Positions 8,753 through 18,995 of a stretch of 64,000 bases of DNA are shown piece after piece (the stretch's first letter is position 1; every line of letters starts with the position of its first letter). The position numbers and the translations under genes were made by a program. The DNA comes from Altericroceibacterium xinjiangense (GTDB taxonomy: Bacteria; Pseudomonadota; Alphaproteobacteria; Sphingomonadales; Sphingomonadaceae), in contig NZ_RSEK01000002.1 of NCBI RefSeq assembly GCF_003958635.1, forward strand, positions 1-64,000, in the 5' to 3' direction. The notes beneath the pieces were generated by a model, which saw only the letters and a list, made by a program, of their open reading frames with translations, did not search any database and had not been told where the DNA came from.

Positions 8753-9193
8753 ATGCAAATCAAGACCCTTATTGCCGCCAGCTTCGCCGCCAGCCTTGCC
8801 GCTTGCGCTGCGACGCCCGGCTATGACGCAGCCCCGGGAATGGCCGGAAGCAACTACGTTGTCGCAGAAACCGGAAATGCCGTGCCGGCAACCGCAATCG
8901 CGCCCTACAGCAACTGGGCAAACGAGTTGCGGGGCCGCACGGTACGCATTGATGCGCAAGGCGGTGTCACCAATCTCGTGAACTTCGCGCCCGATGGGAC
9001 AATGCGGATTCAGGTCGTCCCCGGGCAGCCGCCCGTGCAGGGTTACTGGGGTTTGCGGAACAACATGCTCTGCGTGAACTTCGCTCCGCGCGGGGAGGAA
9101 TGCTGGCCTTACCAGGGTGCCATGGTCGCGAACCAGCCGGTGCGGGTTACCAGCAACCGCGGTCAGGACCTCGTCGTGACGATGGTTCAGTAA
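8753..9193 (+). CDS. small lipoprotein of unknown function
   Basis: A 146-residue secreted protein. Residues 1-20 form a lipoprotein signal peptide ending in a lipobox-like LAAC, so it is probably lipid-anchored in the cell envelope. The mature part contains a conserved-looking beta-rich segment with two cysteines (NNMLCVNFAPRGEECW) that may form a disulfide. The ATG at 8753 is preferred over an in-frame ATG at 8741 because GGAGG lies five bases upstream of it. It diverges from the DinG-like gene and is followed by a clear hairpin terminator. The function is unknown. Confidence 0.78.
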   Translation: MQIKTLIAASFAASLAACAATPGYDAAPGMAGSNYVVAETGNAVPATAIAPYSNWANELRGRTVRIDAQGGVTNLVNFAPDGTMRIQVVPGQPPVQGYWGLRNNMLCVNFAPRGEECWPYQGAMVANQPVRVTSNRGQDLVVTMVQ

Positions 9194-9216
9194 CCCTACC
9201 TCTGCATACCTCCGGA

Positions 9217-9250
9217 ACGGGGCTTGAAGCGCTGCTTCAGGCCCCGTTTT
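9217..9250 (+). terminator. Rho-independent terminator after the lipoprotein gene
   Basis: A GC-rich stem (CGGGGC.TGAAG paired with CTTCAGGCCCCG, including one G-T pair) is followed by TTTT. Its 3' arm contains the stop codon of the convergent tannase-family gene (9237-9239), so the two transcription units meet on this hairpin. Confidence 0.75.
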
Positions 9251-10763
9251 GGTTTGCGACGCAGGTCCAGTTCTGCGGATCGTTCTGATCGCCGCTACCC
9301 CTGTACCGGGCGACTTGCGGATACCGGCAGACCAGCCGCTTCATGGCTGAATCGGCCTTGGTCGCAATCAGCACATCGGGTGCCTGCCCCGTTTCGATCC
9401 AGCGGTCGACGGCGTCGATCGTATCGACCATGTCGGCTCCTGGTCCACCGCGGCAGTGCTCGACCCCCGGCAGCATGAAGGTCCGCAAGCTCTGATCCGC
9501 TCGCGTGCCGACCGCGCGGGCAACCTTGTTCGCGTAGTCGATCGTGCCGACCGGGCTTGGCCCCGGGTCGTTCTCCCCGTGCCACAGGATCAGCTTGCCG
9601 CCGCGCCCGAAGAAGGCGGATAGGTCGGGACTGACCGCCTCATAGGCTCTGGCGAATTCGCTCGAGCGGATTCTCGGCACGTCCGTGTCGGGATTGAGCC
9701 GGGAAAAGTCGAAGGTCGGCTGCCCTAGGATCAAGGGAGTAAGGCTGGTCAGACCGCCGCCGCCGGTCGCGTCCTGCCCCGTGCCTTCCGTTCCGATGAA
9801 CAGGGGCCAGCCCAGTTCGCCGCCCATGCTCAGCGGGAACATTGCCCATTCCCCGTCAGGAGTGCGAATGCCGCGGTAGAGCGTCTCGAGCGCGTTCACT
9901 TGCGCGGATGAGAGACACTGGCCGCTCTGCCCCGGACGGCACTGCAGTTCCGCCGGTTTCCAGTTGCAGGTGCGCGGGTTGGGGATCACGTCGTCGGTCA
10001 CGCCGTCCTGCGCGTCGCAGGCTTTCAGCACCGCATCGTTGACCAGCTGAAGCTGGGCCTTGCTGAAACCTGCGCCAGGCTGGGCGAAGGTGTTGTTGCG
10101 CAACACGGCGCTGGTCTGCACCTGAAGGCTGTAGACCGGTGCGGCCGAGATGATCGCTTCGTAGTCGCCCGGGAAACGCTGCGCCTCCATCAGCGCCATC
10201 CGGCCACCGGTGGAGCAGCCCTGGAAATAGGACCGATCCTGCGGCCGGCCGTAATACGCCCGGGCCAACTGCTTGCCCGCCACGGTCATCTCGTGGATCG
10301 CGCGGTACTGGAAGTCGGTGACCGCCTCAGGGTTCGACGTCCAGGAAAGATCCCACACGCTCGTCCCGGAATGGCCCGCGTCCGTCTGGAGCGTGGCATA
10401 GCCTTTCTTCAGCCCTTCGGCCGCGCCCATCAAGGTGACGTTGCCGGCCCAACCGCCGCCGCCGATGCCCAGCAGCTTGCCGTTCCAGTTCGCTGGAAGG
10501 CGGTACACCACCCCGATGTTGGATCCTGCTGCGGGGGAAAGCGTGCCGGTCACCTCGCAATAAGCGGGAAGCGCGGCGTTGGCATCGGCCGCCACCCACC
10601 GTCCTTGCGCCTCGCGCGCCCCGAACAGGGTGCCCGATACCGCTGAGCAGCGGTCCATCTCACCCAAGGCAGCGATGGAGGCAGGCTGGGTGCCCTGCAT
10701 CGAACACGCGGTTGCCAGCAGCGGCAGTGCGGCCACGGCGAGTGCGGCCTTCTTGTGGATCAT
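9237..10763 (-). CDS. tannase/feruloyl esterase family lipoprotein
   Basis: A 508-residue secreted esterase. A lipoprotein signal ends at ATAC (Cys20). The alpha/beta-hydrolase core has the family's nucleophile motif QGCSTGGRM (Ser184, with the neighbouring Cys183 used in the tannase-family disulfide). The catalytic His region is LPGVEHCRGGPGAD near the C-terminus, and LILWHGENDPG carries the acid residue. The family cleaves ester bonds in galloyl, feruloyl or related aromatic esters; the substrate here is unknown. It is convergent with the small lipoprotein gene and lies 109 bases downstream of the MscS gene on the same strand. Confidence 0.88.
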   Translation of the reverse strand: MIHKKAALAVAALPLLATACSMQGTQPASIAALGEMDRCSAVSGTLFGAREAQGRWVAADANAALPAYCEVTGTLSPAAGSNIGVVYRLPANWNGKLLGIGGGGWAGNVTLMGAAEGLKKGYATLQTDAGHSGTSVWDLSWTSNPEAVTDFQYRAIHEMTVAGKQLARAYYGRPQDRSYFQGCSTGGRMALMEAQRFPGDYEAIISAAPVYSLQVQTSAVLRNNTFAQPGAGFSKAQLQLVNDAVLKACDAQDGVTDDVIPNPRTCNWKPAELQCRPGQSGQCLSSAQVNALETLYRGIRTPDGEWAMFPLSMGGELGWPLFIGTEGTGQDATGGGGLTSLTPLILGQPTFDFSRLNPDTDVPRIRSSEFARAYEAVSPDLSAFFGRGGKLILWHGENDPGPSPVGTIDYANKVARAVGTRADQSLRTFMLPGVEHCRGGPGADMVDTIDAVDRWIETGQAPDVLIATKADSAMKRLVCRYPQVARYRGSGDQNDPQNWTCVANQNGA

Positions 10764-10872
10764 CGGTTTTCCCCCTCCGGTCTCTTCTTGGCTTCCATCC
10801 TGCCACAGGGAAACGGGATCGCAAGCGCAGAAAACGCCCGTGAGGGGGCGGGCCGGGATGTCGGCCGTGCAA

Positions 10873-11748
10873 TCAGGCGGCTTCGTTTTCCGGCTTCTGC
10901 AGCGGGACGGCCTGCTTGAACGTGTGGGTCACGTAAGGGAACGGAATCTCGATGCCTGCATCGTCGAGCGCCTGCTTGATTGCGAACACGACCTGGCTTT
11001 TCGTCTCCCGCAAATCGCGCGGTCGGGAGTCCGTCCACCAGCGGACGAGGAAATCGATCGAGCTGGAGTTGAACTCCTGTGCGTAAATTTCGACGGGATT
11101 TTCGTGATGGATGATGTCGAGGCTGTGCATCGCCTGCTGGATAGCCGCCTTGGCCTTGGCCAGATCGGTATCGTAGGCGACGCCGACCACAAGTTCATCC
11201 CGGCGAATACGTTCGTCGGTGAAGATCTTGACCGGGTTCTTGAACAGCATCGAATTCGGCAGGATCGTCAGTTCGTTGGAGAGCTGGCGGATATGGGTTT
11301 CGCGCAAGGTGATCTTTTCCACCTTGCCCAGGATGCCTTCGCATTCGACCACGTCGCCGATCCGCATCTTCTCCCGGATCATGATCAGCACGCCGGCCAA
11401 GAAGTTTTCAAAGATGTCCTGAAACGCGAATCCGATGGCCAGCGCGCCGACGCCGAGCCCGGCGATCAGGCTGGCCGGGGTCAGGCCGGGGATCACGATG
11501 GCGGCCGCAATCATCAGGCCTGTAATCCAGATGCCGAGCTTGACGAGCGTCTCGACCAGCTGGCGCAGGTCCTCCCGGATTTGCGTCCGCCTGACGATCC
11601 GGTCGGCGACATTGACGGTGAACCGCACCGCGACCCATGTCACCAGGATCACGAACAACGCGATCACCAGGCTGGGCAGGCGGAGAATGAGGCTGAGCCA
11701 CATGCCCTCGATCTGTGTGCGGATCGCCTCGATGTAGGTCACTGTCAT
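10873..11748 (-). CDS. small-conductance mechanosensitive channel, MscS family
   Basis: A 291-residue inner-membrane protein. Three hydrophobic segments in the first 125 residues are followed by the pore helix and MscS beta domain (LGVGALAIGFAFQDIFENFLAG, then RIGDVVE.EGILGKVEKITLRETHI). The C-terminal soluble part forms the vestibule. Such channels open under membrane tension to release solutes on hypo-osmotic shock. I start at ATG 11748, just before the first membrane helix; a longer reading frame upstream has no signal or family character. It diverges from lysK. Confidence 0.9.
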   Translation of the reverse strand: MTVTYIEAIRTQIEGMWLSLILRLPSLVIALFVILVTWVAVRFTVNVADRIVRRTQIREDLRQLVETLVKLGIWITGLMIAAAIVIPGLTPASLIAGLGVGALAIGFAFQDIFENFLAGVLIMIREKMRIGDVVECEGILGKVEKITLRETHIRQLSNELTILPNSMLFKNPVKIFTDERIRRDELVVGVAYDTDLAKAKAAIQQAMHSLDIIHHENPVEIYAQEFNSSSIDFLVRWWTDSRPRDLRETKSQVVFAIKQALDDAGIEIPFPYVTHTFKQAVPLQKPENEAA

Positions 11749-11873
11749 CCCCGTCGTGGTTGGAGCCAATGGCGGTCGCCTGCCGCGCAGCCGCTTGCCC
11801 GGCAATCGCGCCGCAGGCAAGGCGCAGAGGCTTTCCGCTTGCACGGCAGGCGGCTTTTCGCAAAAGCGCCTGC

Positions 11874-13475
11874 ATGTTTGACAATGCGCTGATCGAAGCC
11901 GCCCGTGTGTCCAAGGCCTGGCCGCTGCAGGAGGCGCAGAAACTGGTCAAACGCTATCCCGGCGGTAAGCCGAGCGATGAGGCGATGGTGTTCGAAACCG
12001 GCTACGGCCCGTCGGGCCTGCCGCACATCGGTACCTTCCAGGAAGTCCTGCGCACCACGCTGGTGCGCCGTGCCTACGAAGTGCTGACGGACGGCGCGCC
12101 GACCCGGTTGATCGCGTTCAGCGACGACATGGACGGTCTGCGCAAGGTGCCGGACAACGTTCCGCAGCCTGAAATGCTGGCGGACAATCTCGGAAAGCCG
12201 CTCAGCCGAATTCCCGATCCTTTCGGCAAGTTCGAAAGCTTCGCCGCGCACAACAACCAGATGCTGCGGGACTTCCTTGACCGGTTCGGCTTCGATTATG
12301 AATTTGTCGCCGCGTCCGATCGCTACAATTCCGGCGCGTTCGATGCGGCGCTGGCGAACGTGCTGCGCCATTATGACGCGATCATGGACGTGATGCTTCC
12401 CACCCTGCGGGAGGAACGCCGCAAGACCTACTCGCCCGTCCTGCCGATCAGCCCCACGTCCGGCGTGGTGCTGCAGGTGCCGATCGAAATCGTCGATGCC
12501 GACGCGGGTCTGATCCGGTTCGAGGATCAGGGGGAGACGGTCGAACAGACGATCTTCGGCGGTCAGGCGAAGCTGCAGTGGAAGGTCGACTGGGCCATGC
12601 GCTGGGTCGCGCTGGGCGTCGACTACGAAATGGCGGGCAAGGACCTGACCGACAGCCTTACGCAATCGGGCCGGATCGCGAAGATCCTCGGCGGGCGAAA
12701 GCCCGAAGGAATGATCTACGAATTGTTCCTGGACGAAAAGGGGGAGAAGATCTCCAAGTCCAAGGGCAACGGCCTGACGATCGAGGAATGGCTACGCTAC
12801 GGGACGGAGGAAAGCCTCGGCTTCTACCTCTTCCGCGATCCGAAGAGCGCCAAGAGCCTGCACGTCGGCGTCATCCCGCGCGCAGTGGACGAATACTGGC
12901 AGTTCCGCGCGAAGATCCCCGATCAGCCGGTCGAACAGCGGCTGGGCAACCCCGTCTGGCACTTGCTGCGCACCAATGGCTATCATGGCGGGGAAGGGGA
13001 CACGCTGCCGGTGACCTACGGCTTGCTGCTGAACCTTGTCGGCGTGCTCGGCAGCCATGCGACCGAGGAGCAGGTGTGGAGCTATCTTGGCAACTACACC
13101 GATAATCTTGAGCCTGCGAACAAGGAGCGGTTGCAGGTCCTGATCGACAGCGCGCTGGCATACAACCACGATTTCATCGCCCCAACGCTGCAGCGCCGCG
13201 CTCCGCAAGCCCACGAAGCGGCAGCGCTGCGCGCGCTCGACGCAGAACTGGCGAAAGTGCCGGCGGACGCTGCGGCCGAGGATTTGCAGACCCTGGTCTA
13301 CGAAATCGGCAAGCAGGACCAGTTCGGCTTCGCGTCGCTGCGCGATTGGTTCAAGGCGCTTTACGAGACGCTGCTCGGCAGCGAACAAGGACCGCGGATG
13401 GGCAGCTTCATCGCGCTCTACGGCGTGGAGGCGACCCGGACGCTCATCGCGGAAGCACTCGACTGCGCGGATTGA
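11874..13475 (+). CDS. lysK: class I lysyl-tRNA synthetase
   Basis: A 533-residue archaeal-type (class I) lysyl-tRNA synthetase, the form used by many alphaproteobacteria instead of the class II enzyme. The HIGH-type motif is in YGPSGLPHIGTF and the KMSKS-type motif is KISKSKGNG. The Rossmann catalytic domain and helical anticodon-binding C-terminus have the expected size. The start at 11874 (MFDNALIEAARVSKAWP) matches the family N-terminus; the upstream in-frame extension looks non-coding. It diverges from the MscS gene and converges on the 2OG oxygenase gene across a tandem repeat that holds both stop codons. Confidence 0.95.
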   Translation: MFDNALIEAARVSKAWPLQEAQKLVKRYPGGKPSDEAMVFETGYGPSGLPHIGTFQEVLRTTLVRRAYEVLTDGAPTRLIAFSDDMDGLRKVPDNVPQPEMLADNLGKPLSRIPDPFGKFESFAAHNNQMLRDFLDRFGFDYEFVAASDRYNSGAFDAALANVLRHYDAIMDVMLPTLREERRKTYSPVLPISPTSGVVLQVPIEIVDADAGLIRFEDQGETVEQTIFGGQAKLQWKVDWAMRWVALGVDYEMAGKDLTDSLTQSGRIAKILGGRKPEGMIYELFLDEKGEKISKSKGNGLTIEEWLRYGTEESLGFYLFRDPKSAKSLHVGVIPRAVDEYWQFRAKIPDQPVEQRLGNPVWHLLRTNGYHGGEGDTLPVTYGLLLNLVGVLGSHATEEQVWSYLGNYTDNLEPANKERLQVLIDSALAYNHDFIAPTLQRRAPQAHEAAALRALDAELAKVPADAAAEDLQTLVYEIGKQDQFGFASLRDWFKALYETLLGSEQGPRMGSFIALYGVEATRTLIAEALDCAD

Positions 13476-13518
13476 TCAGGGCCGGGTGATCAGGCCGGGT
13501 GATCAGGCTGGGTAATCA
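13474..13518. repeat. short tandem repeat between convergent genes
   Basis: Three units of 13-14 bases (GATCAGGGCCGGGT, GATCAGGCCGGGT, GATCAGGCTGGGT) are followed by a decayed fourth beginning AATCAGG. Each unit starts at or beside TGATCA, which reads TGA on both strands. The lysK stop lies at the first unit and the stop of the convergent oxygenase gene lies in the last. Confidence 0.8.
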
Positions 13519-14205
13519 GGGGCGGCCCCAGGGGCGCGTGCGGTACCACTTCGTGATGATGTACTTCACGCCCTTCTTCACGGGTGTACCGGCGTGCATT
13601 GTCCATTCGTTGGGCACCCCGCTTTCGTCCGCGTTGTTCCACAGCAGCAGTGCGCCGGGCTTCGGCTCGACCGACAAGCCGATCTTGGTGAAGTCGGTCG
13701 ACCCGCCTTCCTCCACATCGTTGAGGAAAGCCATCGCGGTGTAGGAGCGCTGCCCGCCGTGCGTGCACTGAACCGGCCAGTAGTCGCCCTTCGGATCGAA
13801 CCAGTCGTAATGCGCCTTGAACTGCTGCCCCGGCAGATAGCGCTGGCCCTGGATCGTTTCGCCCAGGGCCGAATCCAGCCCCAGCAGATCATCGATCCGC
13901 CGCTGGATCTTCCTTACGAACGGATCATGCGGATCGACATCGCCGGAATACGACGTGCGATATTCCGATTCGTACCCGAGGTCGAACGTCGCGGACGGCC
14001 TTGCCACCCGGTCCACCATCTGGATCACGCGGCGGCATTCCTCTGGCGACAGGAAATCCCCCACGGCATAGATTTCGGCCTTGTCGGTCGGGATCGTGTA
14101 CACTGCCGGATTGGCGGCGAGCCGCTTGCGCACCTGATCCCCGACGCGGCGAAGGGCGTCGCGGTCCGGAACGGCATCGGCAGGAGGGGTAAGTGTCTGC
14201 GGCAT
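13516..14205 (-). CDS. 2OG-Fe(II) oxygenase, prolyl 4-hydroxylase-like
   Basis: A 229-residue Fe(II)/2-oxoglutarate dioxygenase. The double-stranded beta-helix iron ligands are visible: H132 and D134 in FKAHYDWF, and the distal His204 in TMHAGTPV. The 2-oxoglutarate-binding basic residue is in KKGVKYIITKWYR (about Lys214). The YLPGQQFKAHYDW and GGSTDF segments are typical of the prolyl 4-hydroxylase alpha-subunit family. The protein it hydroxylates is unknown. I start at ATG 14205; an in-frame TTG at 14241 would add 12 residues. It converges on lysK and lies downstream of the RcnB-like gene. Confidence 0.9.
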   Translation of the reverse strand: MPQTLTPPADAVPDRDALRRVGDQVRKRLAANPAVYTIPTDKAEIYAVGDFLSPEECRRVIQMVDRVARPSATFDLGYESEYRTSYSGDVDPHDPFVRKIQRRIDDLLGLDSALGETIQGQRYLPGQQFKAHYDWFDPKGDYWPVQCTHGGQRSYTAMAFLNDVEEGGSTDFTKIGLSVEPKPGALLLWNNADESGVPNEWTMHAGTPVKKGVKYIITKWYRTRPWGRP

Positions 14206-14240
14206 GGCACCGTCTTTTCCACCGCTCGGCCCGAGACGCA

Positions 14241-14271
14241 AGAGCCTCCGACCCGGTGGGACGGAGGCTCT
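14241..14271 (-). terminator. perfect hairpin between RcnB-like and oxygenase genes
   Basis: A perfect 10-base stem (AGAGCCTCCG with CGGAGGCTCT) and an 11-base loop lie 23 bases past the stop of the RcnB-like gene. Only two Ts follow the stem on the minus strand, so it may be a weak or Rho-assisted terminator. It also lies just upstream of the oxygenase start. Confidence 0.5.
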
Positions 14272-14294
14272 GTCTGGCGGCTGAAGCGACTATC

Positions 14295-15146
14295 TTACCA
14301 GAAGAAGTTGCGGATCGCGTCCACCACCTGGCCATTGTAGACGTCAACCAGCAGCGCGTCGTCGTAGTAGCGGACCCAGCGATACGGCCCGTAGGCATCC
14401 GGCAGACGATAACGCCACGGGTCGTTGATCCAGTACCGGTCCGAATAGAACAGCGAGTCCAGATGACCGCCGACGCCGAAGGGGCGATAGTAGTAGTTCT
14501 GATAGGGCGCGTAATAGGTGCCGATGCTGAAGGTCACCCGGTTGCGCGCGCGATACCGCTGCCAATCGTAGCGGTTGTTGTTGCGCCAGCGGCGGTCCCA
14601 CTGCCGGTAATCCCGGCGGGCCTGGTCGTAGCGATCGCCCCGGCCGTCGTTGCGCCAGTCGCGGTATCCATCGCGGTCGCCGCGGTCATTCCGCCAGTCG
14701 CGGCTTCCGTCGCGATCCCGGCGATAGTCGTTCCGGGCATCGCGAGAGCCCCGGCGGTCGTCGTCGCGCCAGTTGGGGTCGTTCTGCGCGCGGTTGCGCT
14801 CCGTGCTCCAGCTCTGGCCGGTTCGATCGGAGTTCCGCCAATCCCGCTGCTGGCCGCGATCGGCCTGGCGGTAACGCGGCGCTTCGGCGGCACGGGCATC
14901 GCGCCCCTGCGCCTGCCGTGCTTCCGCGCGGGCGTCGTTGCGCGTCTGCCTGGGCTGGGAGCGCTGCTGACGGTGATCGATCACGCGGGCTGGTTTGCTG
15001 GCCTGCTGGTCATCCCTGGCAGCTTCGCGGACCGAACTGCCCCAACCGCGCTGGGGCTCCGCGGCTTGCGCGGGAAGGGCAATTGCGGCCAGCGCCACGG
15101 TCAGCGCGGCAAATCCGCCGCTCTTCATCAGTTCTCCGAATCGCAT
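14295..15146 (-). CDS. RcnB-like periplasmic protein with Arg/Asp-rich repeats
   Basis: A 283-residue secreted protein. A signal peptide covers about residues 1-28 (GFAALTVALAAIALPAQA). The centre (about residues 35-195) is a very polar Arg/Asp/Asn/Gln-rich region with repeated RDWRN-type units and is probably disordered. The C-terminal 80 residues are Tyr/Trp-rich and match the short RcnB domain (YYDDALLVDVYNGQVVDAI). RcnB in E. coli is a periplasmic Ni/Co homeostasis protein, but sphingomonad members of this family are mostly uncharacterised. The start at 15146 is chosen because GGAGA lies seven bases upstream; in-frame ATGs at 15167 and 15128 also exist. Confidence 0.75.
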   Translation of the reverse strand: MRFGELMKSGGFAALTVALAAIALPAQAAEPQRGWGSSVREAARDDQQASKPARVIDHRQQRSQPRQTRNDARAEARQAQGRDARAAEAPRYRQADRGQQRDWRNSDRTGQSWSTERNRAQNDPNWRDDDRRGSRDARNDYRRDRDGSRDWRNDRGDRDGYRDWRNDGRGDRYDQARRDYRQWDRRWRNNNRYDWQRYRARNRVTFSIGTYYAPYQNYYYRPFGVGGHLDSLFYSDRYWINDPWRYRLPDAYGPYRWVRYYDDALLVDVYNGQVVDAIRNFFW

Positions 15147-15382
15147 CGGAACGTCTCCATCGAACATGCCGCCCCGAGATGTTACGGCATCATGTAAGCT
15201 GGATAAGCCATCACCGCTGTCCGTTAACTGAACCGGGCACATACCTGAACGTTCATGTTCATCGGGGAGTTTGTGAACAGAAACGCTGCGGCCGTGGGGC
15301 GAAACCGGGGAGCGGCCATCACGCTCCCTCTCCGCATCGCCGAACGATTTCCCGGATAGCGCTCAACATGGGAATGAAGCAC

Positions 15383-15657
15383 ATGATCGCCCGCCATTTG
15401 CGAATTCACGGCCGCGTGCAGGGGGTGTTCTACCGCGCGTGGGCCATGAGGGCCGCGCGTGAAATCAGCGTATCAGGTTGGGTCCGCAACCGAAAGGACG
15501 GCACCGTGGAGGCGTTCGTGCAGGGCGACGCAGCCGCCGTGGGGCGCTTCGTCGAACAGGCGAGGGAAGGCTCACCCGCCGCGCAGGTAAGCCACATCGA
15601 GACCAGCCCGGCCGAACCGGAGGCCGGTCTCGAAGGATTCACCAAGAAGCCAACCGT

Positions 15658-15661
<4 letters not shown>
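15383..15661 (+). CDS. acylphosphatase
   Basis: A 92-residue cytoplasmic enzyme that hydrolyses acyl phosphates. The signature RIHGRVQGVFYRAW (active-site Arg) and the later SGWVRNRKDGTVEAFVQG (catalytic Asn) are diagnostic, and the length is standard. Three in-frame ATGs (15368, 15374, 15383) precede the family N-terminus. I choose 15383 because GGGA lies upstream at suitable spacing and it gives the usual length, but the earlier ones are possible. Its last four bases overlap the end of the convergent ettA gene. Confidence 0.92.
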
Positions 15662-17337
<1,676 letters not shown>

Positions 17338-17480
17338 CGCTCGTCCTTGCGGCTGAATCTGTTATCGGGAAAGTTGCCGCGCAGATAGGCGGTGGGGCGG
17401 CTTCGGGCAAGACACTTGGGGGGCAAGACCCCTGGCAAGACGCTTGGCTTGCCGATGATGCTCCCCTAGCAGTAGCCTCC

Positions 17481-18866
17481 ATGAAGACGATTCCTCTCGC
17501 GCTCGCCGCGCTTTCGCTTTCCGCCGCTGCCGCCGCCCAGTCGCCGCAGAGCGTTTCGGGGCAGGGAGCTTCCGCGCTGGCCGACGAAGCGTTGCACACG
17601 GATACCCTCGCCTGGGACTTCGTCGAAGGGCTGACGACCGAAGTCGGCCCCCGCCTTGCCGGAACGGAAGCCGAAGCCCGGGGGCGCGACTGGGCGGCCG
17701 AGTGGTTGAACCGCCACGGGTTCGCCAACGTGCGGATAGAGCCGTTCACGTTGCCCGTCTGGGTCAGGGGAGAAGAACGGGCCCACGTCGTCGCGCCGTT
17801 TCCTCAGCCGCTCGTCATTTCGGCGCTGGGGGACAGCGGGGCCACTCCGGCTGAAGGCATCACCGCCGAAGTCGTGCCGTTCATGAGCTATGCGGAGCTC
17901 GAAGCGGCGCCTGCAGGCAGCCTTGCCGGCAAGATCGCCTATATCAGCCACGCAATGCGTCCGACGCAGGACGGATCGGGCTACGGCTTTGCCGGTCCGG
18001 CGCGCTGGACCGGACCTTCGCTGGCGGCGAGCAAGGGCGCGGTCGCAACGGTGATCAAGTCGATCGGCACCGATTACCACCGCAACCCGCACACCGGCGG
18101 AACCACCTTTGCCGAAGGGGTCGCGCCGATCCCCGCCGGCGCCTTGTCGCTGCCCGATGCCGAAAATCTGGAGCGGATGTTTCAACGCGCACGCGGGCGC
18201 CCGGTGACCCTGCATCTGGTGCTCACGCCCAGGATGACCGGTGAAGCCCAGTCCGGCAATGTTGTGGCGGATATAACAGGACGCGATCCCTCGCTTCCGC
18301 CCATGCTGCTTGCCTGCCATATCGACAGCTGGGATCTCGGGACCGGCGCGATGGACGATGGCGCGGGCTGCGGGATCATCGCTGCGGCCGCACGGCAAGT
18401 GGCCGCGGCCGGTCAGCCGCTCCGGACGATCCGGGTATTGATGGCGGGGGCTGAGGAAGTCGGCGTGTTCGGCGGCGAAGCTTTCGCCAGGGCGCACGCG
18501 AACGCCCCTGTTGCAGTAGCGCTGGAAAGCGACTTCGGGGCAGACCGCATCTGGCGGCTGGAAACGAACTTCGCGAAGGCCAACCCCGCGCTCCATCAGC
18601 GGCTTGCGCAAGCGGTCGCGCGCTTCGGCGTTCTTTCCGGGGAGGGGGTCGCGACCGGAGGCGCGGACATCGGGATCGCGCGGAACCAGAACGCCGGGAT
18701 CATCGACCTGAGCCAGGACGGAACTCGTTACTTCGATCTGCACCACACGCCCGACGACACGCTCGACAAAGTGGATCCCGCCCAGCTGCGGCAGAATGTC
18801 GCCGTCTGGACAGAGGTCGTCGGAATACTTGCCAACCAGCCGGGAATGATCAGATCGAAGAACTGA
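17481..18866 (+). CDS. secreted M28-family metallopeptidase
   Basis: A 461-residue exported zinc aminopeptidase-type protein. Residues 1-20 are a signal peptide (MKTIPLALAALSLSAAAAAQ). A PA-type inserted domain follows at about residues 110-230. The M28 catalytic core has zinc ligands in LLACHIDSWDLGTGAMDDGAG (His, then Asp), AGAEEVGVFGG (Glu-Glu), ALESDFGAD (Asp) and FDLHHTPDDT (His). It probably trims peptides in the periplasm or outside the cell. The reading frame is open for 54 codons further upstream, but the signal peptide fixes the start at 17481. It diverges from ettA. Confidence 0.9.
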   Translation: MKTIPLALAALSLSAAAAAQSPQSVSGQGASALADEALHTDTLAWDFVEGLTTEVGPRLAGTEAEARGRDWAAEWLNRHGFANVRIEPFTLPVWVRGEERAHVVAPFPQPLVISALGDSGATPAEGITAEVVPFMSYAELEAAPAGSLAGKIAYISHAMRPTQDGSGYGFAGPARWTGPSLAASKGAVATVIKSIGTDYHRNPHTGGTTFAEGVAPIPAGALSLPDAENLERMFQRARGRPVTLHLVLTPRMTGEAQSGNVVADITGRDPSLPPMLLACHIDSWDLGTGAMDDGAGCGIIAAAARQVAAAGQPLRTIRVLMAGAEEVGVFGGEAFARAHANAPVAVALESDFGADRIWRLETNFAKANPALHQRLAQAVARFGVLSGEGVATGGADIGIARNQNAGIIDLSQDGTRYFDLHHTPDDTLDKVDPAQLRQNVAVWTEVVGILANQPGMIRSKN

Positions 18867-18995
18867 TAAAGCGAGTCTTCAGTCTCGCCGATGCTGAAAC
18901 AAGCACGCCGACGAGCCGTTCAAGCAGCAAGAGTAATCTGTTCCAGCCAGTAACGCACTGACCGGGAACGGAATTGTGTCTCGTCTGTTTGGAAC

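Noticed and set aside
14193-15197. Open frame of 334 codons, Val/Ala-rich, opposite the RcnB-like gene
   Set aside because: Its composition is the reverse complement of the Arg/Asp-rich repeats. The RcnB-like frame has a signal peptide and a Shine-Dalgarno sequence; this one has neither.
15246-15265. TGAACGTTCA palindrome with nearby GTTC repeats, resembling an SOS box
   Set aside because: The alphaproteobacterial LexA site needs GTTC-N7-GTTC or GAAC-N7-GAAC. The spacing here does not fit, and the flanking genes (RcnB-like, acylphosphatase) are not SOS genes.
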